From contig JAUKPH010000017.1 of the NCBI GenBank assembly GCA_030549335.1, positions 8,331,501 through 8,395,500 on the forward strand: a stretch of DNA of 64,000 nt. Direction: 5' to 3'. The DNA is from Pontederia crassipes (lineage: Eukaryota; Streptophyta; Magnoliopsida; Commelinales; Pontederiaceae). The notes beneath the pieces were generated by a model. That model was not told the origin of the DNA. It saw nothing but the letters and a program-made list of their open reading frames with translations, and made no database searches. The translations under genes and the position numbers were made by a program. Shown here piece by piece: positions 14,660 through 25,860 of this stretch (position 1 is its first letter; every line of letters begins with the position of its first letter).

Positions 14660-16918
14660 AGCCTTAGCCCACTAGGTGGGGTCGGCTACATGGATCATAC
14701 GACGCCTGATCCATGTTCATGAGATTCGACAGGGTTTTACGCTGGCTGTCGAGGCCTAACACAACCCTCCTCCTTTATGACGGGCTTGGGACCGGCATAG
14801 AAGAGTACAGCTGAGAATATTCGGTAATATTAGCATAATTGACCTCTGAAGTATTAAAGCAATGGGTGGTGGGTGAGTTCACATATTTATTAAATTTTAT
14901 TTTGATCTTATTATAAGCAGCTGATGATGTTAGCAGATAAACAAAACGATCAACTTCTATGTATGTTGTAAAAGATCTTTTGCTTTAAAATGAATTAAAG
15001 AAATAAGGATGAGGCATGTCTAAGAACTCACAACGGGGAACAATCTTCCACCTCTGGTTTTCTCCCTTCAGCCATTCCCAAAGCACCAGAGTTGTACCAT
15101 CTCTCACGCCGCCATGGTTCTTGTCTCCGTTAAAGGCATCAAAGTTCAAACGGATGTTATTGACCATTCTAATGCATCGAAAACCATCACCCAGATCTTT
15201 GCTTTCGGTCCATAGGATTGACTCATCAAGATAATTTGGATTGTATGGAATCAGCCGAACAGGATGAGTTGCTCCAATAGATGAATATAATAACCTAACA
15301 CTCCTTCTTTTAAAGATAATTTCGAAAATATCTTTTATTATTGTCTCGCTACGAAATTGTATGCTTCATTGAACAATTAATTGTGTTATGTGCAATAATA
15401 TCCCTCCTAAAAGTTGGAAGACTATTGGGGCCTACCGGCCTAGTTTCTTATGATATGATAAGTGAATCTTAATATTACCTGTATAGTTTCAGCTTATGCT
15501 TATTGATGTTATACCAAAACACGGAAGTTCATCAATTAATATGCTGAATTAGAGAGTCGATAACATTGTAGTTTTTGGGGCATTCATATTTGATCCTGCA
15601 GCATCTGAGAAGTGTGTTTGTTGGAATGCCAAGATGCTGATAGAGCATGATGGAGGAATGACAAGATTTTGAAAAGGAATCAGTGCTGAAGCATTTAATA
15701 TTTAACAGTTCTATATGTTTTGTAGTAACCTAGTAATAGTTCTTTGTTAATAGTTATGAATTTATTGATATACAGTCCATTAAATTGTGAGAGAGATGAA
15801 AGTACAGTCAAGTTGGTTATGGACTAAAAGATGACATTGTAATATTTTGCTTGGATCATGTAGCAAAGAGCTGTGTAGCAATACATGTGTAATCTGTACC
15901 AAATTTGGCATATTAAATCTGAATAAGAATGTGGACCCAAACATGACCTTTGATATTTATTTGAGAATTGACATAATTGTCACTTTTACCTCATCTTTGT
16001 TAAATTTGCATGGTTATCTTCATTAAACTGCTGATTTGCAAGGTCTAGGAGGTGTCATTGAGTTGTATGTACATAATATTTTTGCTCAATTCAGTAACTT
16101 TAGTTCATTTCATATCATGTATTAGTTTTAATGAATACTTATTTTCAAATTTTGAGTCAATCATCTCTACATTAGATTACGTGATTTCAAGTTTTGTCAG
16201 TGTTTGCTCAAAAGAGGTTTTGCCTGTGTTCTTACTGCTGATTAGCAATTGATCTAAACCCTGGAATGGTTTATCGTCTACATGTAATACGTATTTTATA
16301 TTTCAACTGGTTTTTTCAATTTTTATTGGTTTAAGAATATCTCATTTCTTAATATTTCTTGTTATGAAAATCTAGCAATTGGCATCTGTCATATTTCCTG
16401 AGCTAAATGATTTCTTTTCCTTGATAGAAACCACTGTGAAAGCGATTGAAGATGGATTTAAAGAGTTCACTTCAAGGGAGGACATAGCTATTGTGCTAAT
16501 TAGTCAATACGTAAGCTTTCTGAATGCTTATATTTTGGTTAGTGCAGTGAAAATTTTGTGCTACCAAATTATGCCAGGGGAAAACTGGTTCTTCTTGTCA
16601 TATTACTGATGGCCACTTTTCCATTGCTTCTTGATGCGGACTAATGATCATATAGTTTGAATTGCTCACAATGTTTCTTGTTGTAGCTAGCTTGTATATC
16701 ACATTATTGTTATAATGCGTTACTTAAATTGACCATCTATACCTTGATTTCAGGTTGCAAATATGATAAGGTTCCTAGTAGATAGCTACAACAAACCTGT
16801 GCCTGCCATATTGGAGATTCCATCCAAGGATCATCCTTATGACCCCGCTCACGATTCCATTCTCTCTCGGGTGAGATACCTGTTTTCTGCGGAATCAGTA
16901 TCATCAGGAAGGCGGTAG
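6980..16918 (+). CDS. VHA-F: V-type proton ATPase subunit F
   Basis: Subunit F is a small part of the V1 sector and sits on the central rotor stalk of the proton pump of vacuolar and endomembranes. Coding exons are 6980-7042, 8065-8146, 16428-16510 and 16754-16918. All four join in frame into 130 aa, matching the family's usual 128-130. Landmarks are [18 protein letters not shown] at the N-terminus, [32 protein letters not shown], then [20 protein letters not shown]. The start follows a 5' UTR acceptor at 6950 and agrees with family N-termini. Intron 3 is 8281 bp and holds a LINE, three SINEs and two foreign gene fragments, yet its splice sites and reading phase are intact. The 3' UTR probably ends near 17170. 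Confidence 0.96.
8440..8450. repeat. Left target-site duplication of the LINE
   Basis: The 11-mer aaaggcccaaa is repeated at 11801-11811, straight after the element's poly(A) tail. Confidence 0.85.
8451..11800 (+). mobile_element. 5'-truncated L1-type LINE (copy 1)
   Basis: A 3.35-kb non-LTR retrotransposon in sense orientation within V-ATPase F intron 3. It starts abruptly inside the endonuclease domain, continues through reverse transcriptase and the zf-RVT domain, and ends with a 3' UTR and poly(A) (about 11795-11800). An 11-bp duplication flanks it (8440-8450, 11801-11811), showing target-primed insertion. The 3' UTR (ggatgacaaccac, then ggtagtcatcc before the A tail) is shared with the copy at 45395-48159. 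It is GC-rich against the AT-rich intron. It cannot be autonomous because of the 5' truncation and several disabling changes. Confidence 0.95.
8463..11677 (+). pseudogene. LINE ORF2 remnant: endonuclease end, reverse transcriptase, zf-RVT
   Basis: 8463-8740 encodes the last part of the apurinic-type endonuclease ([17 protein letters not shown], then RSRIDRFL). A frameshift near 8745-8758 leads into the linker ([11 protein letters not shown]) and reverse transcriptase ([46 protein letters not shown]). A TGA at 10081 replaces a cysteine codon kept in copy 2. A second frameshift near 10125 precedes the catalytic YADD at 10149-10160. Another stop lies at 10962. The zinc-binding region ([20 protein letters not shown], then [19 protein letters not shown]) covers about 11240-11430, followed by more stops from 11562. 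It is a dead copy. Confidence 0.93.
11871..12050 (-). mobile_element. Au-type SINE (copy 1)
   Basis: On the minus strand it ends with the Au SINE tail, GTAGCCGACCCCACCTAGTG, followed by TTG repeats; on the plus strand it starts with acaacaacaacaataac. Five other copies occur in this window. It lies 70 bp beyond the LINE. I saw no clear target duplication. Confidence 0.85.
12914..13015 (-). pseudogene. First-exon fragment of a DUF1218 membrane protein gene
   Basis: The minus strand encodes 34 residues, starting MGEAKG and running through [20 protein letters not shown] to AAERRRST. It ends exactly at a possible donor (ACT|gtaatc). This is the N-terminal transmembrane exon of plant DUF1218 proteins (DESIGUAL/MODIFYING WALL LIGNIN relatives). 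The next exon, with the conserved YCVYDSD region, is not found downstream on this strand before the LINE or V-ATPase exon 3. A GA-rich 5' leader precedes it. I therefore call it a gene fragment lying antisense in the V-ATPase F intron; a gene with a distant second exon cannot be fully excluded. Confidence 0.65.
13113..13295 (-). mobile_element. Au-type SINE (copy 2), full length
   Basis: Nearly full-length copy of about 183 bp. It is flanked by a perfect 17-bp duplication, gttttggtgcaggagca, at 13096-13112 and 13296-13312. The duplication falls in the region upstream of the DUF1218 fragment. The plus strand reads the (aac)n tail first, so the element is on the minus strand. Confidence 0.93.
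14632..14795 (-). mobile_element. Au-type SINE (copy 3), 5'-truncated
   Basis: Same family, with a long (AAC)n tail and lacking the first part of the element (the ataggcggag end). A perfect 14-bp duplication, catagaagagtaca, flanks it at 14618-14631 and 14796-14809. Confidence 0.92.
15009..15290 (-). pseudogene. EULS3: 3'-terminal fragment of an EUL-type (ricin B-like) lectin gene
   Basis: The minus strand reads [20 protein letters not shown], then [20 protein letters not shown], then [14 protein letters not shown] and [10 protein letters not shown] before a stop. This is the C-terminal half of the Euonymus-type lectin domain of plant EULS3 proteins, including the closing QRWK motif. The upstream lectin half and N-terminal region are absent on this strand. 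A piece of about 90 residues alone cannot fold as the family does, so it is a fragment or pseudogene. It is the second antisense foreign gene piece in V-ATPase F intron 3. Confidence 0.75.
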
Positions 16919-18127
16919 ATGTGGTTGATAGCTCCACTTAATTCCATCGACAGACTCTCTTCTCAATTACTAGAAGCATACGATTCATTCAATTCGATGA
17001 ATAACCAAAAGGCGATGTTGTAGAAACATTACTTTGAGGAATGTATACCAAGAGTTATGGCCCATCTTTCTTGTTCAGTGATGGTTGCTAATACTTTCTT
17101 TTATTTGATGCTTGAATTGTTTGTTTTATATTCATTATTATTATGGAATGTAATACCTAACTTTCAATTTAATGAACGAACCTTGAGCATTACTTTGTTC
17201 GCTTGGAGCATATGATGACGGTACTCTTTTACCACGTCTATAGTATGCCCAATTGCAGGGCGAGCGGCATGAAGGTGGAAGACGAGCGGAGAAATCCGTC
17301 GTTTTTTTTTTTGTTTTTTCAGTTAAACCGAAATAAGATATAAATATGAAATTTGGATAATCGGTTCATACCTCAACCTTAGATCCATGATCTGAAAGCT
17401 AGGTTCATACGGATAATCGGTTCATACCTCAACCCTATAGTTGTCATTAAATTTTTTTGGGGGCGTTTGATGCCAGCTAATTCAAATAGATTATTAGTTA
17501 TTGTATTTAGAATTTTGAAAGTTTATTATTAATATATTTAATTAATTTGATAATTTTAATTATGATAATTCATACAGTAAATGAGAGTTGTTGAAATATA
17601 TTTTGACGAAAATATTTATTTAATTAAAATTTTAATTTAAATATTTTATAAATAAATAAATATCATTAAATTTATTTCATATTTTTATTTTGTAGAATCT
17701 TTTATAAATAGTTCCTAATTTTGTCTCATTTTTTTATGTATATTCATTTTTTATTATTTGTTTATAATAATATGTAATATGTAATAATAATAATTCAACC
17801 GAACTAGTAATCACTCTTTTTCCTCTAAAAAAATAAAAAATAAAAATATGTAATAATTCTTAGAAATATTTTGTTTAATTGTTTTGACTATTATTTTATA
17901 TTATGGGTGCTTATCAATTACTATAATATAATATTATTAATAATTTAAATATAATAATAATAATATTCAAACCATCCTTTCGTACGTTAGCTCCTGAAAA
18001 TTTTAAGTGTGTTACTTTCTATAATAATGTCTTTTGGTCTTTTAGATATTGCTTACTGTTTGTAGATGATGTCTGCAATATATAACTTTAAAAAGCCGGT
18101 AAGCGACTTTTAGATGTTGATTGATGG
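16919..18127. other. 3' UTR of the V-ATPase F gene and AT-rich intergenic DNA
   Basis: The 3' UTR probably runs to about 17170. The rest is AT-rich sequence with an imperfect direct repeat ('ggataatcggttcatacctcaacc' type) at about 17356-17436. No gene was seen. Confidence 0.6.
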
Positions 18128-18135
18128 GTAAATTT

Positions 18136-19164
18136 CAATGTTGTAAGACTTGATCCGGCCTTCGACCCGGATTGCTCAACGGGTCAGGTTGGATCGGTCG
18201 GACCGGGTCGGACCGGAGTATAATAAAATCGTGGCCCTCGACGCCTGCCGTCTACCAACCCAGCACCACCTTCGGCGCCCGCTGTCGCCGAGCCGCCGAC
18301 CTCCAACGCGCTCATGGCCGCCCTCAAGCGCGCCCCGGCGCACCAGCGTCGTTGGTGCCCGGAGCAGCAGCAGCCCCTCCTCGTCATCAAGGTGGAACCG
18401 TGGAGCTGGAGCAACTGTTGATCTCTATCCTTGATGACCCATCCGTTAGTCGCGTCATGCGCGAGGCGAGCTTTTCCTCCACTGCCGTCAAGGCTATCGT
18501 TGAGCAATCCATCTCCTCATCCACCAATTCCTCCTCCTCGGCCGTTGCGACGACTGGTTCTTCGCCGTCGCTGTCCCTTGTTTCCACATCGCCCGCGTCA
18601 CCTTCCCCAGCGGGGACTCTCGGCCGGATGGACGTGCCATGGACGCCTGGCGGCGCCTTGGCCAGCCAAGGCATGCCCTGACAACGTCTTGGCCGGCCAG
18701 GGCGTCCAGCGCCTAGCACGCCTCGTCATGGTCGGCCGGCTTTCGTCGGAAATCGAATAGGGCAAGGAAGGGATTCAAGATTTCAAGGGACAAAATTGGC
18801 AAGCCGGCAAGGGAAGAGAGAAGATCGACTGACCTGGAAGTCTGGAATGTGGATCAACGGTGAAACCAAACGGCCGTCGCTGGCTCAGCGGCGGCTGTGC
18901 TGCAGCGTCCAGGGAATGAGAATGACCACTAAGCCACCCTAGGGTTTCTCACTTTCTCTTTCACGAAAATGAACCGGCCGGCCACAAGTAATTTTTTTTT
19001 GTGTGAACCGGCCGGGTCATCGAAACCCGATGGGTCAAACGGTCAAACCCGGGTTCGGTTCAATATGGGTCGAAGGCCACTCCGAGTTTGAATCGACCCA
19101 TGGCCCGTTTCACTAGCCGGACACCGATCCGACCGGCCGGGCCGGGCCGGGTTTGATAACCCTG
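18136..19164. mobile_element. Non-autonomous hAT element carrying a captured gene fragment
   Basis: The ends are imperfect inverted repeats: CAATGTTGTAAGACTTGATC on the left and CAGGGTTATCAAACCCGG read inward from the right, both followed by CCGGCC-rich sequence. A perfect 8-bp duplication, gtaaattt, flanks it (18128-18135 and 19165-19172). An 8-bp duplication with CA-starting termini is the hAT signature. At 1029 bp it has no transposase. The GC-rich interior contrasts sharply with its surroundings and contains a SMAX1-like coding piece. Confidence 0.85.
18225..18600 (+). pseudogene. SMAX1: Captured SMAX1-like fragment inside the hAT element
   Basis: In three frames joined by small indels this reads (V)AL.RLP, then [29 protein letters not shown] and KVE. 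After an insertion near 18395 it continues [20 protein letters not shown] and [16 protein letters not shown], followed by a Ser-rich tail. This order and wording match the N-terminal double Clp-N region of SMAX1, the repressor degraded through MAX2 in karrikin signalling. At least two frame changes show it is not a working gene. The hAT ends lie outside on both sides, so it was carried by transposition. Where the captured stretch ends on the right is unclear. Confidence 0.85.
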
Positions 19165-19622
19165 GTAAATTTTATACACTTTTTGTAATTTGGGATTGGC
19201 CACAACTCCATTTTAATTTATTAATTAATCATTTTTTATGTGTTTTCTTTTCCCGTCAAATGTTCTGTGTCTCCTTTCCTCCATGTAGGTATGCTGTTAG
19301 AGAGATTAAAATATTATTTTATATAAATGACATATACTTTATAGTCAAATTTTGGTATGTACATATTTCTATGATTTTAGGAATCAAATCTGCATTTTGA
19401 ATTTCTTAAGAGTCGATCGAATTACATGATTCTCGAACTTAATTATCTTAATTTACAATCACAATTATATTTTTCTTTTCTTATTTGTTATTTTGATTAA
19501 AGGGTAAATATGAAAGCCCATGTAATATTTTTATAATCAATATGAGATTTAATTGTTTTTAATAATTTTCTAGTAATGGAAATATGAAGTTAATTTTAAT
19601 AATTTTAGTTGTTAATAATATT

Positions 19623-19692
19623 GAAGACTGGTGTAGTGGTATCATAGTACCCTCCCACGGTACTGACCGGGGTTCGATTCCCCGGATGCGCA
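19623..19692 (+). tRNA. tRNA-Gly(CCC)-like gene, probably a pseudogene
   Basis: The anticodon arm (gtacc, loop ctcccac, ggtac; anticodon CCC) and T arm (ccggggttcgattccccgg) are perfect. The internal promoter boxes (tggtgtagtgg and ggttcgattcc) look usable. The 5' acceptor strand (gaagact) pairs poorly with the 3' strand (gatgcgc), so acceptor stem folding is doubtful. Most likely a decayed tRNA-Gly copy. Confidence 0.6.
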
Positions 19693-20158
19693 ATTTTTAA
19701 AGAAATTTGTCTTGGACGATACTTAGTAAAAACTATTTTTTAAAAAAAATTGAACTACAAGTGTTACCTAAAATCAATTGATTTCTGAACGAGATTTAGT
19801 GTATATGTAAGCATTCAATATTTTTATCTTGTTCTGCAGAAATATTTTGTTAATTAGCGCGAATAAAAATCACGTTAAATTTTGTTAATGGTCACTATTT
19901 AACGACAAGACGTTTATATATTTGATTAAAGGTTCGATTTTTCTTAATAAATAATATTAAGGTTTAGTTAATAATACATATATTTTTATATTCAAAACAT
20001 ACTGGTCTGTAAAATGACAAATTAATTTTGTTTTATTATTTTTACGGTACAACAACTATATGCCTAAAAGTACCCCTGCGGCCTCTACAAATTCTGCTAT
20101 CATCTTACGAGCGAAGTTTCCAATTTTTTTTCTGCTCTAATTTGGGGTCGATTCCGCC

Positions 20159-23100
20159 ATGGGAGATTGGCAAGAGCTCGGACAAACCGCTCTCATCGGC
20201 CTCATCTTCTCCTTCCTCGTCGCCAAGCTCATTTCCATCGTCGTATCTTTCCGGGAAGACAACCTCAAGCTTGTCCGCGAAGCCTCACCGTCCGAGGCGG
20301 TGGCAACCGCCGGAGCCGATGAGACACGAGACCAAGGTCTGCCAACAGAGGAAGAGGAAGAGGAAGAGGAGGAGGAGCATAAACTCCAGGGAGAAGGCGG
20401 CAGCGACGACAGCGACTGGGAAGGGATCGAAAGCACCGAGCTGGACGAGGAGTTCAGCGCGGCGGCAGCCTTCGTGGCCGCTGCAGCCGGCGGCGGTGGC
20501 GCAGACAAGGTCTCCCCGGAGAAGCAGCTCCAGCTGTACGGTCTTTACAAGATCTCGACTGAGGGGCCGTGCACTGCGCCGCAGCCATCCGCGCTAAAGA
20601 TGACGGCTCGCGCTAAGTGGTATGTGTAATGCGCTATCGAAAGTTGTTTTATTTCCGATTCGTCAATAGACTTTTGTTTCATTTTTTCTTGTCCAGTTTC
20701 CTATTAATGATCATATTTTGGAGAAGCGATCGAATAGGACCCAACTTTGCAACTCTTTGCTTCTAGGGGAGGAAAAAAAGTGCACTTCCTTTGACACGAA
20801 CCATCAGATGTTTGGATCGAGTAAAAGTAGTCATCTCAATGATTTATAGGTTTCAAATCTCTTGAGAACTTGTAACTCTACTTAATCCCACGTTGCATTG
20901 CTCCATCAGATTTACGTCATTTCCTCTATATACAAGTAAGCTAAGTTTAAGCAATCTTGGGTGAATTATACAACCATATAAGTGATCATAATTAGTTGGG
21001 TATTAAATGCAACACTTTTTCTTCTCTTTGCTTATCAGTTATCACGGGTGATTTGTCTGGTTCGTGCCAATTTGTCAATTGGTGTTCTGGGGCCATTCAT
21101 GTTTTATTGCTGTTTACATCTTTGTTCATTTTTTTGGATTTGCTTCCTTTTTGTCCAAATTGCAAACTTCTTCTGGAACTCAGTGGAATTTTGAGGTTTT
21201 TCTTTACAATTAAGGTCTTTAAAATTTTATATTTCTAATACACTGTTGCATTCTAGTATTTATTATTTCTTTCACGGGAACTTAATTGTGTGAAAACATG
21301 AATTTGTAACGTGTGCAAGGAATGCATGGCAGAAACTGGGTGCTATGCCTCCAGAGGAGGCCATGCAGAAGTACATCATGGTTGTAAATGAATTATATCC
21401 TTCTTGGTCAAGCGGTTCTAAAGTGGTGAGTTCTTGGCTCACTACTCTGCTCTTTTTCTATGATCCATTCTGCTATTGTCTCATCACAATTTTTCTTTGA
21501 TGATTTCATACATTTACGGAAGAAGAATGTAGAGGATATTCCAGCTTCAAGTTCGGGTGCCAAAGGACCAGTGGGTCCAGTTTTTAGCAGTTATGCTATT
21601 GAAGAGGATTCAGGAAATGAACTGTAAGTTTGCATCATTTATTAAAGGCAGCATAAACTTGTCTATTTTTGCACCAAATGGATTTAGTTTTGTGCTCTCT
21701 TTGAACTTAAGTTCTCATACAGGATCTTATGCCATCATTCGGCTTCACATTCCTGTTATTCTTTTTCCTACAATACATGAAAGCATATAATTCTCTCCTC
21801 ACTCCCCCTCCAAAAAAAAAAAAAAGAAACTTGTAATCATATTAAAGTTTGCTATGTTGTTAATATTAGTCTTGTCATAGAGCAACAAACCATTTGCAAT
21901 CTTAAACTACTCCTGAAACAATTGTAAGCTCTAAGTTTCACAGGTGTGGGGTATCTTAATTATATATCTAAAGTGAACTTTTTGTCTAGGTTGTTCTTCA
22001 AGAACTACTATCATATATCAGGAGATCTAAACTTCTAACTGATTGTTATGTAGAAAGCTGGAACCAATTCATGTCTCAGCTAGGGAAGGAAGAGCTGATG
22101 AATTACTCAATCATCTAGCTAATGATCTTGCAGTGGATTTGAGAGGTTTGTATGAAACACACAACAGCTTCTACATTATTAGAAGAAACTTCTTTTCACA
22201 TTCTTGATCAACTTTTATTTGTTTATAATATTGGGATAGGAGACAGAAACCAACATTTAAAACTTAGATATTTTTGCAAAAAATAAAGGTGTGTTTCTTC
22301 CTGATGAATTTAGATGTGCAGTCTTTTTAAACTTCTGATGCTCTACAATTTTAAAACACATTTCTTTCAAGAGTAAAACTCACTTTTTATAGGCAATGCA
22401 TTGTTTTCTGATATTTGTATATGGACTTGCTTATTTCTTAATATGTTTAGGAGATCCAAAATCTAAATTCTTTTTTATCAAAATATAACAACTATGGTTA
22501 GAATTTCCACTGTTTGATGTACCGAGTACAGGTAGCATCCTGTCATAATCTTCAGGCTGTTAAGTCGAATGTCATGTTATGCTATGAGAAGTTTCCAGTG
22601 TACAAGGTTTCCCAACTGCAGGTGTCTGGAAGGAAACTTTATAACACAGTCTTGGCGCTGATATTTCATATTCCTCCCAGAATTTCTCTAGTATGTTGGT
22701 GTAGAACTTGCATGTTCTGTCAATTGTTGCATTTATTTTCTCATTTCTGAAATGTTTTTTCGCCTGATGATCCTGGATCAATTAATAGATGTTTTCTTAC
22801 CTAACTGTGTTAAGCAGTTATCAGATTTGTGATAATTCCTTGTATGTGTTTATACATTATTTCGTTATAAATCATTACTGTGGATGAAAATAGCAATTCT
22901 CCCACATCGTAACTTCTGTATTTATGTTAGTGATCATTTAGGCCTAAGTAATTTATGAGAAGGGTTATCACAAATTATTTCTGAAAAGTATCTTAGAGGT
23001 ATCTACATGTACCACTTCAAAAAAACTACATATGATCTATGATCTTATAGTTCTTCGCATCTCAAATTAATGTCATTCTGCAAGTTCTTCGCTTCTCAAG

Positions 23101-24009
23101 TTAATGTTATTCTGTAGATAGTGAAGGCAGGACTCCTTTAATTTGGGCTGTAGATCGTGGTCATCTCAATGTCATTGAAGTGCTCCTCAGCAAGAATGCA
23201 GATGTGAATGCTAAGGTGTATAATCAACCTCCTTTGTGGGAAAATCAAATTTGTATTAGCCTTGTTCCATTGATTTTTTGCTAATCTCGCAACTCCGGAT
23301 GGTGGGACAAGTAACCTTATAAAAGCTACTTGAGACTAGATATCACATGTTAAATATGTTTGAACCTTGAAGTGCCTTGCAGCATCTTTTGCATCAAACG
23401 TAGCATTTTTTTTCATTAGTACAAAAACAGCATATTTTGTGGCATAGTAGAAAACATTGGTAGGTATTTAATCAGTCTTCAGGTAATGTTAAACTGTTTA
23501 CAAGATTCATGAACTGATGTAGTGGATCTAAGTTGAGTGTTTAGAACTTGTTTGTTTTTTCTGTACCCTACAAGACTTGCCTTTGGCATGATGATAGAGA
23601 GCATGAAACTCAACAAAGGGATGCTTCATATTGGAATCACGTCAGATACTGTTACTTGCATGGTGATGTGTTTCATATTTGCCTCCAAGTTGACAAAAAC
23701 AAATGATTTGCACTTTTCTTTTTGTTGTAAGTTTTTCACTTTTTAGAGTGTTATGGTACTTATCTGATGCCTCTAAATGGAGGTCTGATTACCCTACGTT
23801 ACATGTACTTCTTATTAAATTCTTTGCACGTTAATATGTAGGACAATGAAGGCCAGACCGCACTGCATTATGCTGTTATTTGCGGGAGAGAAGCTATTGC
23901 TGAGTTGCTTGTTAGGCACCATGCTGATTGTAATGTGAAGGATAATGATGGGAGTTCACCACTGGATCTCTGCGATTCTGAATGGGCTTTTATGACATCT
24001 CATAAATAA
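20159..24009 (+). CDS. ACBP1: Membrane-anchored acyl-CoA-binding protein with ankyrin repeats
   Basis: This family binds long-chain acyl-CoA esters and phospholipids at the ER and plasma membrane, and its ankyrin repeats bind protein partners. Exons 20159-20619, 21320-21425, 21526-21623, 22054-22145, 23118-23215 and 23842-24009 join in frame to 340 aa; Arabidopsis ACBP1/ACBP2 have 338 and 354. Parts in order are: an N-terminal membrane segment (about 11-29, ALIGLIFSFLVAKLISIVV), an acidic run of 11 glutamates (63-73), an ACB domain (about 95-187; LYGLYKISTEGPC, ALKMTARAKWNAWQKLGAMP), then ankyrin repeats (DSEGRTPLIWAVDRGHLNVI, DNEGQTALHYAVICGREAIA). It ends after SPLDLCDSEW. The start codon matches the family. 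Whether it is ACBP1 or ACBP2 is not resolved. Confidence 0.94.
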
Positions 24010-25860
24010 ACAACAACAAGAAAGTGGTGTAAACTTGCAGTTCTGCCTTTTTTCTGATCATATAGAAATTTGCAAATATACAGGCATGAAATTGCTGTTG
24101 ACAAATTGCTTGCATGCTGACAAGTGGACTTGGATCTGAACATATGAATTGACGGCGCAGCAGCTTATGTTTTGTATTTGCCTATATCTAGTTAGGTTAT
24201 CAATTTTCGATTTATCACATGGATGCTTATTCTATGGAGTGTGTGAATTATGGTGTTATACCTTTTTCCTTTCGGGTATCCACTGGACAACTAGCTTTTC
24301 TGGCCAATTTAGTTGAGTGTATGGGTATCAAAGGTTACCCCCTCTGTTTTCGAATATAACCTGTTTCTCAGCCAGATAAAATCAAGTGATATGTTGGGGT
24401 TACCAAGAAAGATTAGTTACTCGTACTTCTTAAGAGATAATGCCAAACCTTGACAATGGCGTGGAAAGGGAATGGAGGAAAGAGGTCCATCCTTTAATTC
24501 CTCAAAGAAAAAGTCTGGACTAAAAACAACTATTTGATAAATAACTCAAGGTCAATATATACGAATGGGGAAACTGAGAATAATGCATACTTATATGCTG
24601 TAATATATTGTATAGAATGATAAGTTGATCAACTTATTATATAAATGTATTTTTTATGAACAGTAATATGTACCATAGGTTCATGCAATATATTCAGTGC
24701 CTTCAATTTATGGTTTAATAGTTAGTACGAAGGCAGGTAAATTGAAAGATAAATAGAGACATAGTTCCCAATGGCGAGCACCACATCTTTGTTCTGAGTA
24801 TAAAATTCTTCTTCTCCTTTTCTTTCCCCAAAATATCATTCTTGTAAGAGTGTTTTGTCAAGATGTAATCTTGTCCTTCACCTCTTCTTCCAATTCTACG
24901 TCAGGATAGTTAATTTAACAAAATTGCATTTTCCTAATCGACTTACCATTTAATGCAGTATATCGACTTACCATTTAATGCACTATATTGCAGCATGTAA
25001 GTATCTAGTATGCTTATTTTTTTCCTAATTGAATTACTATGAAATCCGCTCCTCGTTTCTTTTTTAATTATCTTTTTTTTTCTGGAATTACAAACGAAGT
25101 AGACTTCAATTTAAAATAGGGATAATCATTAAAAAAAACTAACTTGTTGTTTACGACTTGAATTTTGATCAAATATCAGATATGATGATTGATGAGTCTC
25201 TATTTAATTTTTTTTTACTTCTCTATAATAATCAACAAGGGGCTAGACCTCGAACATTTTTTTTCTTTTGTAAAGACATGCCAAAATAAACCATAAGGAA
25301 ACATCAATTATTGGGTGGGCGTTATGCATTAGCATTCGATTTATAAACTTAAGTTTATTTAATTAAAGCCAATTGCACTTTTGATTTCATCATCCTCAGC
25401 GTTTGTAAAAGTTTAATTTACAGTAAATTAGTAAAAAAAAAATGGGGTCAACGTTATTTTTTTTTCTTCTTTTGTTTTAATATTTCTGTGTAATCTAATG
25501 ACTTTGACTTGATAGTTTGAGACCTTGAAATGGTTTTAGTTTCTTCTCTTCTCGATGAACAATAAAATATATGGTTGTTGGGTGCAATCAGAATATGATT
25601 GACCATGACACTTGACTTACGAACAATAAAATGTAAGTTCATAGCAATAATAACTTATATTTGTTCTTTCAACGTGAACTTCGTGGACGTATACGGAAAC
25701 CATTTCATGTTTATAAAAAAAACTCATGCAAAGTATATTGCGATATAAAAGTTGTTGAACTTTAGTATTTTGCATTGACCTAAATATTAAGTAATCTTGT
25801 GGTCAATTAAGGTTTACGACAAATTGTATGTATAATAATTTCTCCTGGAGGTTAATAAGT
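24010..25860. other. 3' UTR of the ACBP gene and AT-rich intergenic DNA
   Basis: No gene was recognised. A 22-bp phrase (atcgacttaccatttaatgc type) is repeated twice near 24937-24982. Confidence 0.6.

Noticed and set aside
20137-20508. Minus-strand Ser-rich frame over ACBP exon 1
   Set aside because: Mirror of the acidic coding strand, without its own signals.
24937-24982. Short direct repeat considered as a CRISPR-like or regulatory array
   Set aside because: Only two units, no spacer pattern, and a plant nuclear context.
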